Of a stretch of DNA of 64,000 nucleotides, positions 53,997-64,000 are shown piece after piece. Location: positions 434,001-498,000 of the forward strand of contig JAURZL010000018.1 in the NCBI GenBank assembly GCA_030653365.1, read 5' to 3'. A model generated the notes under the pieces. The model saw only the letters and a list, made by a program, of their open reading frames with translations. It was not told the origin of the DNA and ran no database searches. This DNA is from Anaerolineaceae bacterium. Lineage in GTDB: Bacteria; Chloroflexota; Anaerolineae; Anaerolineales; Anaerolineaceae. The stretch's first letter is position 1; each line of letters opens with the position of its first letter. A program made the position numbers and the translations under genes.

Positions 53997-56744
53997 ATGC
54001 ATAAGTGGCGTTTGGAATGGCTCATTTGGATATTTGCTTTGCTGGTCTTAATGATTCCAGTAGCGAGTGTGCCTGCTATTTCCCTCCAGTCATCCAGCGT
54101 CAGCTTACTGAGCCCCAGCAATTGTCCATTGGGAGGCTGTGCTGCCGGTCAAAGACTGAATTTTCGGTCAACTTTTGATCTGTTAAGTTATCTCCCCTCT
54201 CAAAACACTAACATTCAGATGTGTTTGTACACACCAGCGAATTGGTCTGTCACTCAGGTTGGATTCAATCAAACTGGAAAATTATCAGGTGCTGCGTATA
54301 TATCCGACACAAGTAATTGTGGAACAGGTCCAACTGATTACGTTTTAAGCGGAGGATTATCAACAGCATTAAATTCCAGCTTTTTTGGTGAAGCATTAGA
54401 TTTTTATTTTCGTCTGGGTAATACTGCCAGTACGAACGGTTCAGCTTTAGTTAGAGTAAATGAATTCAATGGATCTGTTTGGTCTCAAACAGGCCAATCT
54501 TTTAATTTTATTTCGGTCACACCCGTCACCAATGAAGTTTATGTGGTTGAAAACTCGACAGGTTGTGGATCAAATACCCCATGTTATGTTAATTCAGCTG
54601 ATGATGAACTGACCGGTGTCGGGACAGGTTTAAAGGATGCTGTTGATGCCGTTGCAAGTGGATCAACGATTAATATCAAAGGGTATTATCCAATCAAAAG
54701 CAATACAGTGGTTATTAATAAATCAGTTGTCATGCAAGGGTTTCAAAATTCAACATTATCCACGAATAGTCTCATTTGTACCCAACCGATGCTCTCCCTG
54801 CAAAATGGAATCACCATCCAGAACCTATCCATCAATGATGGTTTTTGCAGCCTGGTAAACCGCGATCTGATTGTCGTTAATAGCCTCGAAGATATTAATA
54901 TTCTTTCAAACAATTTTTTCAATGGTAAAGATGCTATCAGTGTCATTTCGAATCAAGGAAAAATAACCATTCAGTTTAACAATATCTCCAATAATAGCGG
55001 GTATGCGATAAATAAACCAAATGCATCTGGAAATGGCCAAATGGTGATTACTGCCAATAATATCCTTAGTAATCGATCTGGTGTTCAGGTAAATTGCAAT
55101 AACCTTGGATTGGTTGACCATAATTTTTGGGGAATTGGGATTTTACCTGGCACTGCAACGTCCAACTGCACATCCCAAGCAGGCAAACGCTTAGGAAGTG
55201 CAATCATTGATAATTTGAATAATCCTGGGGTTCAGGCTGCATTGATAACAGTGACTTCAACAAAGAGTTATTATTTTGAAAACAGTATTGCAGTCCAACG
55301 TCCAGTTACAAATCCCGATAATCCAAATTTTGATATTTTCATCGTCAATCATGGAAATAATTCCATAAACACTCCTTTCTTAAATTCTGGCGCTTTATCA
55401 ACTTTAGTTCCCTGCAATAATTTTTATGACATTTTCCTTGCACAGGGATTAACCAATAATCCAGAATTAAACATTTTTATGAAATACGACCTGAATGCTG
55501 CCTGTATTGCGAATGTTGAATCGACAACATATTGTGGGCAAAGTAATTCAGCACTCTTTCCATTGTGGTGGTACGACCCGGAGCAGCTGGTCACAACTGG
55601 GTGGAATACTACCGGACAGGCTCCAAATGGGCCATCAGCTGGAGGAGTTAGCGGTCAGGTAACTACTTGCAGTCTCCCAAATAAAGAAATATCCGTTCAG
55701 ATTGATGCGACCGGCAGACCAGGTATCAATAACGATCTCACGTTTACACCTTTTGTTGTCGGCTTGGTTGGTCAACCAGCTGCTGCAGTGCTGAGCAGTT
55801 TTACAGCTGTTCCAGGTAATATGCAAATCACCATAAATTGGAAAACTACCAGTGAATTAAACACGAGTGGATTTTATGTTCAAAGAAGACCTACAGGAAC
55901 TTTGACATTCAGCAGAGTCAGTCCATTTGTTATTCATACTGGAACGGATACAGCAGGAGCAACCTATTCTTTTATTGATAATAATGTAACCAATTTGACA
56001 GCCTATGATTATAGATTAGAAATTGTTGGTATAAATTTATTGTCTGTTTATTCAAATATTTTAAGTGCCACCCCAATTCCCCCAACGATAACCCCATCGA
56101 TAACGTTGACACAAACAATAACCCAAACCCCGACGATCACTCAAACACTAATAACAACCATTACAACAACGCCAACAATCAGCCTGACACCAACAATAAC
56201 ACAGACCAGTACCATTACACCGACACCTACACGAACCAGATTTCGGACTGCGACCAATACCCGCACACCATTTCTAATTCCGTACCGCAGTCCCACGAGG
56301 ACATTTGCGGCATTACAAACGAGTTCATCCGGTTATCCTGCTCCAACTACTGGTCAGACCAATCCAACAAGTCAAGGGTATCCCATTGTCACAAACGATT
56401 CTAGCCAATCTGAAAATGGTTATCCCGCACCTGGGGAAAGTACACAACAGAGCGGTGGCTATCCAGGACCGGAAATTGAAGAATCCGAAGGTACCATCAT
56501 TCCTTCGGAAGGAACACCAGGCTTTACACCTAAACCTCAATTATCCCCAAGTGTAAGCACTACTAAATCCTCCATTCCAAGTAGCGTCGATCGAAATACA
56601 AATTGGATTTATCCTCTATTAGGTAGTATTATTGGGCTTTCTTTGGTATTATTGGTCGGTTATTTCCTTTGGAAGAAAGGGTACATGGCTTTACCCATAA
56701 GGACAAAAAAAGATCGTATCGAAATTGATGAACCAGATAAATGA
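53997..56744 (+). CDS. Large surface protein: beta-helix, FN3-like domain, Thr/Pro stalk, GYP repeats, C-terminal anchor
   Basis: 915 aa. Signal peptide WLIWIFALLVLMIPVASVPA. Residues about 190-400 show beta-helix-like Asn-rich repeats (NNISNNSGYAINKPNASGNG, ANNILSNRSGVQVNCNN). A fibronectin-III-like domain follows near 600-690 (PGNMQITINWKTTSELNTSG). Next come a Thr/Pro stalk (TPTITQT-type) and four GYP units (GYPAPTT, GYPIVTN, GYPAPGE, GYPGPE), then one membrane segment (YPLLGSIIGLSLVLLVGYFL) and a basic tail. Likely a glycosylated cell-surface protein. No enzyme motif seen; function unknown. Confidence 0.8.
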   Translation: MHKWRLEWLIWIFALLVLMIPVASVPAISLQSSSVSLLSPSNCPLGGCAAGQRLNFRSTFDLLSYLPSQNTNIQMCLYTPANWSVTQVGFNQTGKLSGAAYISDTSNCGTGPTDYVLSGGLSTALNSSFFGEALDFYFRLGNTASTNGSALVRVNEFNGSVWSQTGQSFNFISVTPVTNEVYVVENSTGCGSNTPCYVNSADDELTGVGTGLKDAVDAVASGSTINIKGYYPIKSNTVVINKSVVMQGFQNSTLSTNSLICTQPMLSLQNGITIQNLSINDGFCSLVNRDLIVVNSLEDINILSNNFFNGKDAISVISNQGKITIQFNNISNNSGYAINKPNASGNGQMVITANNILSNRSGVQVNCNNLGLVDHNFWGIGILPGTATSNCTSQAGKRLGSAIIDNLNNPGVQAALITVTSTKSYYFENSIAVQRPVTNPDNPNFDIFIVNHGNNSINTPFLNSGALSTLVPCNNFYDIFLAQGLTNNPELNIFMKYDLNAACIANVESTTYCGQSNSALFPLWWYDPEQLVTTGWNTTGQAPNGPSAGGVSGQVTTCSLPNKEISVQIDATGRPGINNDLTFTPFVVGLVGQPAAAVLSSFTAVPGNMQITINWKTTSELNTSGFYVQRRPTGTLTFSRVSPFVIHTGTDTAGATYSFIDNNVTNLTAYDYRLEIVGINLLSVYSNILSATPIPPTITPSITLTQTITQTPTITQTLITTITTTPTISLTPTITQTSTITPTPTRTRFRTATNTRTPFLIPYRSPTRTFAALQTSSSGYPAPTTGQTNPTSQGYPIVTNDSSQSENGYPAPGESTQQSGGYPGPEIEESEGTIIPSEGTPGFTPKPQLSPSVSTTKSSIPSSVDRNTNWIYPLLGSIIGLSLVLLVGYFLWKKGYMALPIRTKKDRIEIDEPDK

Positions 56745-56835
56745 AAAGTGGTCATTTTTTGACTTTTTATTTTGAATGTGCTATGCTTTTTAATTGTTAA
56801 ATAACAAGAAATAATTTTATTTTTGGAGTAGAGAG

Positions 56836-57726
56836 ATGCAGCGTGAACGCGTTTCTGAGAATGTTTATTGGTTTCAGAGTGAAATTTATGCTCAGGTAAC
56901 TGCAGGGGTTATCACTGGTCCAAAATGGGCAGTCGTAATCGATACATTACCCGTTCCAGAAGAGACAATCACAATGAGAAATTTCATTGAAGATCATCTC
57001 GAAGTTCCTGTTCAATATATTATTAATACTCATTATCATGCTGATCATACCTGGGGTAATTGTTTTTTTCCTGGTGCAACGATCATAAGTCATGAATTAT
57101 GCAGAAAATTACAATTGGAACAAGGACAATCCTCTTTAGAACTTGCGATTCAACAAAATCCAATTTTCAAATCTGTCAAATTAATTTATCCGCATTTAAC
57201 CTTTGAGAATGGAAATATGTCTTTGAGGGTTGGAAAAAAGAACCTGATTTTATTCCCTACCCCAGGTCATAGCCATGATGGGATCTCAGTGCTGATAGAA
57301 GAAGATCGTGTATTATTTGCTGCTGATGCTTTTTTACCTATCCCTTATTTTGTAAAAGGCAATATTGACCAATTGTTGGAATCATTAAAATCTTTTACCA
57401 ATCTGGGTCTTGAAAACATCATCCAGGGGCATGGTGACATTATATTACGAGGTGAGATTGAGGAAACTATCCACCAGAATATCCATTATTTAGAAACACT
57501 CAAGAGAAAAGTAATGGATGCAGTCAAAGATAAATACCCCCTCCGCGCTGCAGCTGCTATTGATGTTGAAAGTTGTGGAAAAAGCCGGGTTCTATTAGCT
57601 GGATTGGGAAATTCTTTACACCAAAATAACGTTCGCTGGCTTTTAAATTTATATGCAAATGAACAAGGGATCGATTTAATTGACTCACCCTTCGATGATT
57701 ATACAGATGACATAGTTGATGACTAG
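56836..57726 (+). CDS. MBL-fold metallo-hydrolase
   Basis: 296 aa, RBS TTGGAGTAGAGAG. Metal-binding motifs INTHYHADHTWGN (HxHxDH), PTPGHSHDGISV, LFAADAFLP (Asp) and IIQGHGDIILRGE (His). It is a soluble member of the family (no signal peptide); the preferred substrate, such as a thioester, lactone or phosphoester, cannot be told. Converges with plsY. Confidence 0.92.
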   Translation: MQRERVSENVYWFQSEIYAQVTAGVITGPKWAVVIDTLPVPEETITMRNFIEDHLEVPVQYIINTHYHADHTWGNCFFPGATIISHELCRKLQLEQGQSSLELAIQQNPIFKSVKLIYPHLTFENGNMSLRVGKKNLILFPTPGHSHDGISVLIEEDRVLFAADAFLPIPYFVKGNIDQLLESLKSFTNLGLENIIQGHGDIILRGEIEETIHQNIHYLETLKRKVMDAVKDKYPLRAAAAIDVESCGKSRVLLAGLGNSLHQNNVRWLLNLYANEQGIDLIDSPFDDYTDDIVDD

Positions 57727-57752
57727 GAAAAAAAAGCCTTGCAGCTTTCTGT

Positions 57753-58424
57753 TTATTCTTGAAATACTTTCTTCTTAAGCCACTTTGCTCGAAGGCCAAC
57801 GACTCGTTCTGTACCTTCTTTTAATCGCTTAATATTCGGTCGTAATGCCCAGACTAACACCAACAATGCCAGCGCACCATAAATCACATAAATCCATGGA
57901 GATAAACCCATAATCGCCCGAATTATAAAAACAATCATGGCAATAAATGCAATACTCATCGTGGTAACTGAGGCATATCCTATAAACAAATAAACCAACA
58001 AGGCTGCAGGTAGAATGATAAACGCAATCGGGTTCCAAAGCGCAATAGCGCCACCCAAAGCCGTCGCTCCACCAGCTCCACCACGCAAAGCCCATTTATT
58101 ATTTTTCCGATGTACAAGAAAAATCGAGTAATTATGTCCCACGATAGCCAGAAGGGCTGCACAAACTTGAATCCAGGGTTGTTGAGGCACTAGCCAACTA
58201 ACCACCCAGGCTGTTGCTGCGCCTTTTAATACATCCAAACCAGCAGTTATTAATCCCGCACCTACACCAGCAGCACGCATGGCGTTGGTTCCACCAGTTC
58301 TCCCAGATTCTATCTTAAGAACATCACGGCCGTTAATTATTTTTACAACAAAAAAGCCAAATGGGATTGAGCCCATCAAATAAGCCAATATCAAAACAAG
58401 AAAAACATTTCCTATATCTATCAT
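57753..58424 (-). CDS. plsY: Glycerol-3-phosphate acyltransferase PlsY
   Basis: 223 aa from the ATG at 58424 (RBS AGAGGGA; a start at 58439 is less likely). Membrane enzyme that transfers acyl from acyl phosphate to glycerol-3-phosphate at the start of phospholipid synthesis. Motifs: LAYLMGSIPFGFFVVKI, GRTGGTNAMRAAGVGAGL and AIVGHNYSIFLVHRKNNK. A Gly-rich stretch WALRGGAGGATALGGAIAL replaces the usual GKGVAT motif, so that loop is slightly divergent. C-terminal basic tail. Confidence 0.92.
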   Translation of the reverse strand: MIDIGNVFLVLILAYLMGSIPFGFFVVKIINGRDVLKIESGRTGGTNAMRAAGVGAGLITAGLDVLKGAATAWVVSWLVPQQPWIQVCAALLAIVGHNYSIFLVHRKNNKWALRGGAGGATALGGAIALWNPIAFIILPAALLVYLFIGYASVTTMSIAFIAMIVFIIRAIMGLSPWIYVIYGALALLVLVWALRPNIKRLKEGTERVVGLRAKWLKKKVFQE

Positions 58425-58484
58425 AGATCCCTCTGCCATTCAATTAATATAATTAACACTTTAATTGAAAATTCGTTACGTTGT

Positions 58485-58886
58485 CTAAACTATTCTTAAA
58501 TCCATTTCTGAATAATGATTGTTTTCAATCATAAATGCCTTGATAAACCACTCATTTCCATCAGGGAAACAGATCAATGTTGCCGTTCCAGGGTAAAGAA
58601 ATTCTTTAATGTCAGTTTCCGAAGGTCTTGATGGACCTTTTGGGTGAGAGTGAAAAATTCCTACCAATTCTAGGTTCTCTTCATCGATCGCTTCCAATGC
58701 TTTATACAATTCCATTGGATCCATATAATATTTGACCGGAGAATGAAGTTGATTGGTAACGAATATAATCATTGTAACCTGATTATTATTCCCTGCCAAT
58801 AAACCACATGATTCTTCAGGCAAATAATCACCAACATATTGAAGAATTCTTTTAAAGTACTTTCTTGGGAGATATATTTCATCCAT
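58485..58886 (-). CDS. JAMM/MPN domain metallopeptidase (M67-like)
   Basis: 133 aa. The JAMM zinc motif is complete: Glu25 in LPEESCGLLAG and HSHPKGPSRPSETD with His79, His81, Ser89 and Asp92. Bacterial members remove ubiquitin-like or sulfur-carrier tails or cleave Cys-containing peptides. No E1-like, MoaD/ThiS or cysteine-synthase gene is visible nearby. Its ATG lies within the last 8 bases of the membrane-protein gene upstream, so the two are coupled. Confidence 0.88.
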   Translation of the reverse strand: MDEIYLPRKYFKRILQYVGDYLPEESCGLLAGNNNQVTMIIFVTNQLHSPVKYYMDPMELYKALEAIDEENLELVGIFHSHPKGPSRPSETDIKEFLYPGTATLICFPDGNEWFIKAFMIENNHYSEMDLRIV

Positions 58887-59694
58887 TGGTAAATATTGCT
58901 AATAAGAATAAAATGATGAACATTGCAAAAGGTTCAAGGAATAATGAGATTCCTTTTCGGCCTTCTTTCATCGCGATAACCAGTAGCGTAAGGGGATAAG
59001 AAATACTTACTAAAAGCAGACCAAATGTTAATGGCTGAATCGGCAGATAATGGAGACCCAACGCCAGTTGACCGATAAAAAAAGCGATACCTGCTGACCA
59101 GTACCAATTCCAATCACCCGATGTTCGCAAGAATAAGCTTCTTGATACAAGAAAAAATAAAGTAACTACCAAAGCAGGCAATAAGAGGAATAAACGCAGA
59201 CCTGATGCCTGTAAAGCTATTGCCAAAATCAAATATAAAGCAAATGAAATTGCTGTCAGACCTATACTGGCAGGTAAATGGGCATTGCTTTTTGAATCAA
59301 CAACCAAAAATTCAGCAACCAAAACAAAGGTTAACAAGACCCCACCCAACCCTACAACAACCCACCACTCAAGACCAACTTCCAATAAAGATAACGGTAC
59401 ACCAATTACCCAGGCAGTTAATGCAGGTACCAGACCATGCCTCAAAAATGTTTGACCCTCCCTGTTCGGGTGCGTTTGTATCAACCAATCAACCCCTAGT
59501 GCTGCTAATAAAGCCACCAGAATTGAAACCAATGTGCCAAAATCAAAATTATAGTTAAATATTGCCCAGGGTAAACGAATAGCGATACTTTGAGGTGGAA
59601 TTTGAACAAATGGAACCAATGCATAAGCCAATATTATGACCGCTGATATGATACTCAATCGGCCAAAATCAGGGTTTTGATTTGTTTGCTCCAT
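58879..59694 (-). CDS. Multi-pass membrane protein of unknown function
   Basis: 271 aa with about eight predicted membrane segments (for example LSIISAVIILAYALVPFVQI, VVVGLGGVLLTFVLVAEFLV, LTFGLLLVSISYPLTLLVIA). No family recognised. It overlaps the JAMM peptidase start by 8 bases, so the pair form an operon. The region upstream (59695-59786) has divergent signals for the plus-strand membrane gene. Confidence 0.8.
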   Translation of the reverse strand: MEQTNQNPDFGRLSIISAVIILAYALVPFVQIPPQSIAIRLPWAIFNYNFDFGTLVSILVALLAALGVDWLIQTHPNREGQTFLRHGLVPALTAWVIGVPLSLLEVGLEWWVVVGLGGVLLTFVLVAEFLVVDSKSNAHLPASIGLTAISFALYLILAIALQASGLRLFLLLPALVVTLFFLVSRSLFLRTSGDWNWYWSAGIAFFIGQLALGLHYLPIQPLTFGLLLVSISYPLTLLVIAMKEGRKGISLFLEPFAMFIILFLLAIFTNG

Positions 59695-59786
59695 ATGAAA
59701 ATTGTATCGATAAACACAATATAATGCCAGTAAATTTAGAACAAAAAACCGATAAAAGGATAACCTATGGTAAAATTAGAGGTTGA

Positions 59787-60782
59787 ATGAATACAAAAAT
59801 TGATAATCAAAAACTTGCTCCCCCCCGATTAATTCCAACACTTCTGGCGGGTTTTAATACAGTTGCCAATCATATTGGTTTGATTTTATTCCCTCTGGGA
59901 TTGGATTTATTAATTTGGTTTGGACCTCAACTGAAATTAGAAAAACTGCTTACCCCCATCTATACCCAGGTCTTCCAGGCTATGATCGCTTATAACAATC
60001 CTGATATGCAACAATTACTCGAAACTTCTCAATCTGAGATGGGATTAATCCTCGGACGAGTGAATCTAACCAGCAGTTTATCAACATTCCCAATTGGCAT
60101 TCCAAGTCTGTTGTCCAGCCAAGGAATTAGTAAAACCCCTTTGGGAGCACCAACAATTTTTGAAATGCCATCAATTGGTTTGATCGTTTTGATTACGTTG
60201 TTGTTTATCATAATTGGTTTAATGCTTGGAAGCCTCTATTTAAGCGCAATTGCTTACAGCACTTCGAACAAAACCGAAAAAATTAATTTGCAAATGATCG
60301 TAAAAAAACTTGTTAAAGGAACAGGATTATCAATTTTATTGGTAATAATATTATTGGTTCTACTGATTCCTGTATTATTTACCATTTCATTATTTTCATT
60401 ATTCAGTCCAGTTCTCTCGCAAATTGTTCTCCTCATTTCAACTTTTATTTTGATCTGGTTATTGATCCCATTGATTTTTTCACCGCATGGAATTTTTACA
60501 AAAGATATGGGGATTTTACAATCCATACTCCATTCAATAAAAGTCGTCCGCGCATATTTGCCTGGAACAGGTATGTTTTTATTGGCAGCCATTTTAATTG
60601 CCCAGGGGTTGGATTTATTATGGGTAGCAGCACCAACTGATTCCTGGCTGACTTTAATCGGAATCACGGGTCATGCCTTTATCTATACTGCTTTGATCGC
60701 TGCCAGTTTTATCTATTACCAAAAAGGTTGTGAATGGACTGAAGAACTTTTAGAAAAAATCAAAAACATTAAGAAAATATAA
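59787..60782 (+). CDS. Multi-pass membrane protein of unknown function upstream of gyrB
   Basis: 331 aa. Several hydrophobic segments: LIGLIVLITLLFIIIGLMLG-type around residue 130-150, SILLVIILLVLLIPVLFTIS and IVLLISTFILIWLLIPLIFS. No motif recognised. It ends 39 bases before gyrB in the same direction, so read-through is likely. Start ATG 59787 has an AGAGGTTGA-type weak RBS. Confidence 0.75.
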   Translation: MNTKIDNQKLAPPRLIPTLLAGFNTVANHIGLILFPLGLDLLIWFGPQLKLEKLLTPIYTQVFQAMIAYNNPDMQQLLETSQSEMGLILGRVNLTSSLSTFPIGIPSLLSSQGISKTPLGAPTIFEMPSIGLIVLITLLFIIIGLMLGSLYLSAIAYSTSNKTEKINLQMIVKKLVKGTGLSILLVIILLVLLIPVLFTISLFSLFSPVLSQIVLLISTFILIWLLIPLIFSPHGIFTKDMGILQSILHSIKVVRAYLPGTGMFLLAAILIAQGLDLLWVAAPTDSWLTLIGITGHAFIYTALIAASFIYYQKGCEWTEELLEKIKNIKKI

Positions 60783-62750
<1,968 letters not shown>

Positions 62751-62771
62751 TAATTATTTTTTTTCCACAAG

Positions 62772-62803
62772 AAAAGCTGGTGACCAAAATAACCAGCTTT
62801 TTT
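62772..62803 (+). terminator. Intrinsic terminator of gyrB
   Basis: AAAAGCTGGT (62772-62781) and ACCAGCTTTT (62792-62801) form a 10-bp stem; TT follows on to 62803. It lies 22 bases past the gyrB stop. Confidence 0.9.
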
Positions 62804-62856
62804 GATTAAAATAGAAATCAACAAAGCAAGTTCTAACTTTTCATCATAACAGTCAT

Positions 62857-62920
62857 GGTGTTTTTAACAATAAATCTCGCCAAAAACACCGACCAACCAT
62901 CGTTTATTGGGACGAACAGG
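62857..62920. repeat. Dispersed palindromic element, copy E
   Basis: GGTGTTTTT (62857-62865) and AAAAACACC (62882-62890) are the outer 9 bp of the family palindrome; the inner GGYGGGT part is lost on the left but CGCC remains on the right. The tail CCATCGTTTATTGGGACGAACAGG (62897-62920) aligns with the other tails. It lies between the gyrB terminator and the dehydrogenase gene. Confidence 0.65.
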
Positions 62921-63021
62921 TGAGTTCATTAATCATTCAAATTAGCCTATACAAAAAAATGTTGTAGTCCTTTCTTTTAGTGCTAAACTGAATGTGAAAT
63001 TTTAACCGAAGCGAGGCAGAT

Positions 63022-64000
63022 ATGGCGAAAGCATATGTTTATCATGCACAGGATTTGTTTGATTTCATGGTGAATTTTTTTGTTAAGTTAGGAGTTCCCA
63101 ACGATCGAGCAGTGATCGTCGCTGAGATTTTACAATCAGCGGATTTACGGGGTGTAAGTTCTCATGGAATTATCAGGTTACAGACGTATTATGGCAGCCG
63201 ATTGCAAAAAGGATTGATTAATCCCCTGGCTGATAATGAGATCCTTCGGGAATCTCCCGCTTCCATTGCAATTGATGGAAGAAATGGTCTGGGACAGGTA
63301 GCTGGTAAAGATGCTATGCTCAGATGTATCGAGAAAGCAAAAACATCTGGTGTTGCGATGGTAACTGTCTGTAACAGTAATCATTATGGCATTGCTGGAT
63401 ATTATGCCATGATGGCATTGGATCATGACATGATTGGTATCAGTTTTACCAATGCACAACCATTGGTCGCTCCAACCTTTGGACGAAATCGTCTATTAGG
63501 AACGAATCCAATCGCCGTTGCAGCTCCTGCTTTTGCTGAAAGACCTTTTGTTTTGGATATGGCAACGAGTATCGTGCCCATCGGTAAAGTTACCGTTTTT
63601 GATAAATCAGGAGAACAGTTACCCGAAGGCTGGGCTGTTGATGCCAGAGGAGACTCAACGACGAATCCTCAATCTGTTCTAAATGGTGGAGCATTATTCC
63701 CTTTAGGTGGTCCAGAACTTTTACGAGGGTATAAAGGATATGGTTTAGCATTATGGGTTGATATTTTCTCTGGTGTTCTTTCTGGTGCAGCTTTTGGAAA
63801 GAATGTCGCTAATCCCGCCAAGCTAGCAAATGCAAACGTTGGTCATTTTTTTGCAGCTATGCGGCTTGATGCATTTCGAGATCCGGATGAATTCAAAAAA
63901 GATTTAGATGAATTATTTACACAGTTAAAGACTGCTGAAAAGGCAGATGGTCAGGAACGAATATTCATCCATGGTGAAAAGGAATTTGAATTAACTGAAA
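63022..64000 (+). CDS. Ldh2-family malate/L-lactate-type dehydrogenase, 3' end beyond window
   Basis: About 326 residues are visible and the frame stays open at the window edge. Motifs: EILQSADLRGVSSHGIIRLQ, GQVAGKDAMLRCIEKAK, VCNSNHYGIAGYYAMMAL, NPIAVAAPA, FVLDMATSIVPIGKV and GGPELLRGYKGYGLALWVDI. This is the NAD(P)-dependent malate/L-lactate/ureidoglycolate dehydrogenase family (unrelated to classical LDH); the exact substrate cannot be told. ATG 63022 follows GCGAGGC-type RBS. It is absent from the plain ORF list only because it has no stop inside the window. Confidence 0.92.
   Translation, partial: MAKAYVYHAQDLFDFMVNFFVKLGVPNDRAVIVAEILQSADLRGVSSHGIIRLQTYYGSRLQKGLINPLADNEILRESPASIAIDGRNGLGQVAGKDAMLRCIEKAKTSGVAMVTVCNSNHYGIAGYYAMMALDHDMIGISFTNAQPLVAPTFGRNRLLGTNPIAVAAPAFAERPFVLDMATSIVPIGKVTVFDKSGEQLPEGWAVDARGDSTTNPQSVLNGGALFPLGGPELLRGYKGYGLALWVDIFSGVLSGAAFGKNVANPAKLANANVGHFFAAMRLDAFRDPDEFKKDLDELFTQLKTAEKADGQERIFIHGEKEFELTE

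Noticed and set aside
57730..57752. Terminator after the MBL-fold gene
   Set aside because: AAAGC/GCTTT stem of 4-5 bp is too short to call.

Overview
The window looks like a 64 kb piece of a low-to-moderate GC chromosome from a monoderm-type, probably anaerobic bacterium. I infer Chloroflexota, class Anaerolineae, but this is not proven. Reasons: a ddl-ftsQ-ftsA-ftsZ division cluster, a B12-dependent (class II) ribonucleotide reductase next to nrdR, a yvcK-gapA-pgk cluster, PlsY, lipoproteins and single-span surface proteins with Thr/Pro stalks, and no outer-membrane or LPS genes. Nearly everything is chromosomal housekeeping. No tRNA, rRNA, CRISPR array, transposase or phage gene was recognised.

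Layout. 1-3700: end of ddl, then ftsQ, ftsA, ftsZ, followed by about 690 bp of stacked hairpins and the nrdR promoter. 4.2-7.6 kb: nrdR and nrdJ behind a predicted tandem NrdR operator. 7.6-12 kb: an accessory stretch with an NTF2-like protein, a SpoT-like HD protein, a PD-(D/E)XK nuclease-like orphan and a GC-richer cytochrome P450, with a 102-bp inverted-repeat element inside it. 12-19.5 kb: lipoprotein, RlmI-like methyltransferase, AIM24-family protein, deoxynucleoside kinase, GDPD, double GNAT, and a GH42 beta-galactosidase whose nucleophile appears to be Gln. 19.8-23 kb: an ECF sigma/anti-sigma/bactofilin-like/lipoprotein operon. 23-33 kb, minus strand: nadD, obg, a 2,3-diphosphoglycerate-synthetase homologue, argS, rpsT, pgk, gapA, yvcK. 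33-38.4 kb, plus strand: ROK kinase, class III aminotransferase, soluble histidine kinase, CpXC protein. 38.4-51 kb: DinG-type exonuclease-helicase, a HAD-HD fusion with an odd 5' end, a beta-lactamase-fold protein, a cNMP/PH-domain membrane protein, def, recF, rsmG, a PHP protein, a flippase-like protein and deoB. 51-57.7 kb: a polar amino-acid ABC importer, a large surface protein and an MBL-fold hydrolase. 57.7-64 kb: plsY, a JAMM peptidase overlapping a membrane protein, another membrane protein, gyrB, and the start of an Ldh2-type dehydrogenase cut by the window end.

Most noteworthy: (i) a dispersed family of about 40-70 bp palindromic elements with a conserved tail, in at least six gaps; (ii) a well-placed tandem NrdR operator; (iii) loss of the catalytic nucleophile in the GH42 enzyme; (iv) a HAD-HD fusion whose HAD motif I lies behind an in-frame TAA; (v) GYP repeats shared by two neighbouring exported proteins. 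I did not find a clear multi-gene undescribed system; the strongest candidates are the palindromic family and the accessory stretch at 7.6-10.5 kb. Domain calls rest on motifs read by eye; no database search was run.
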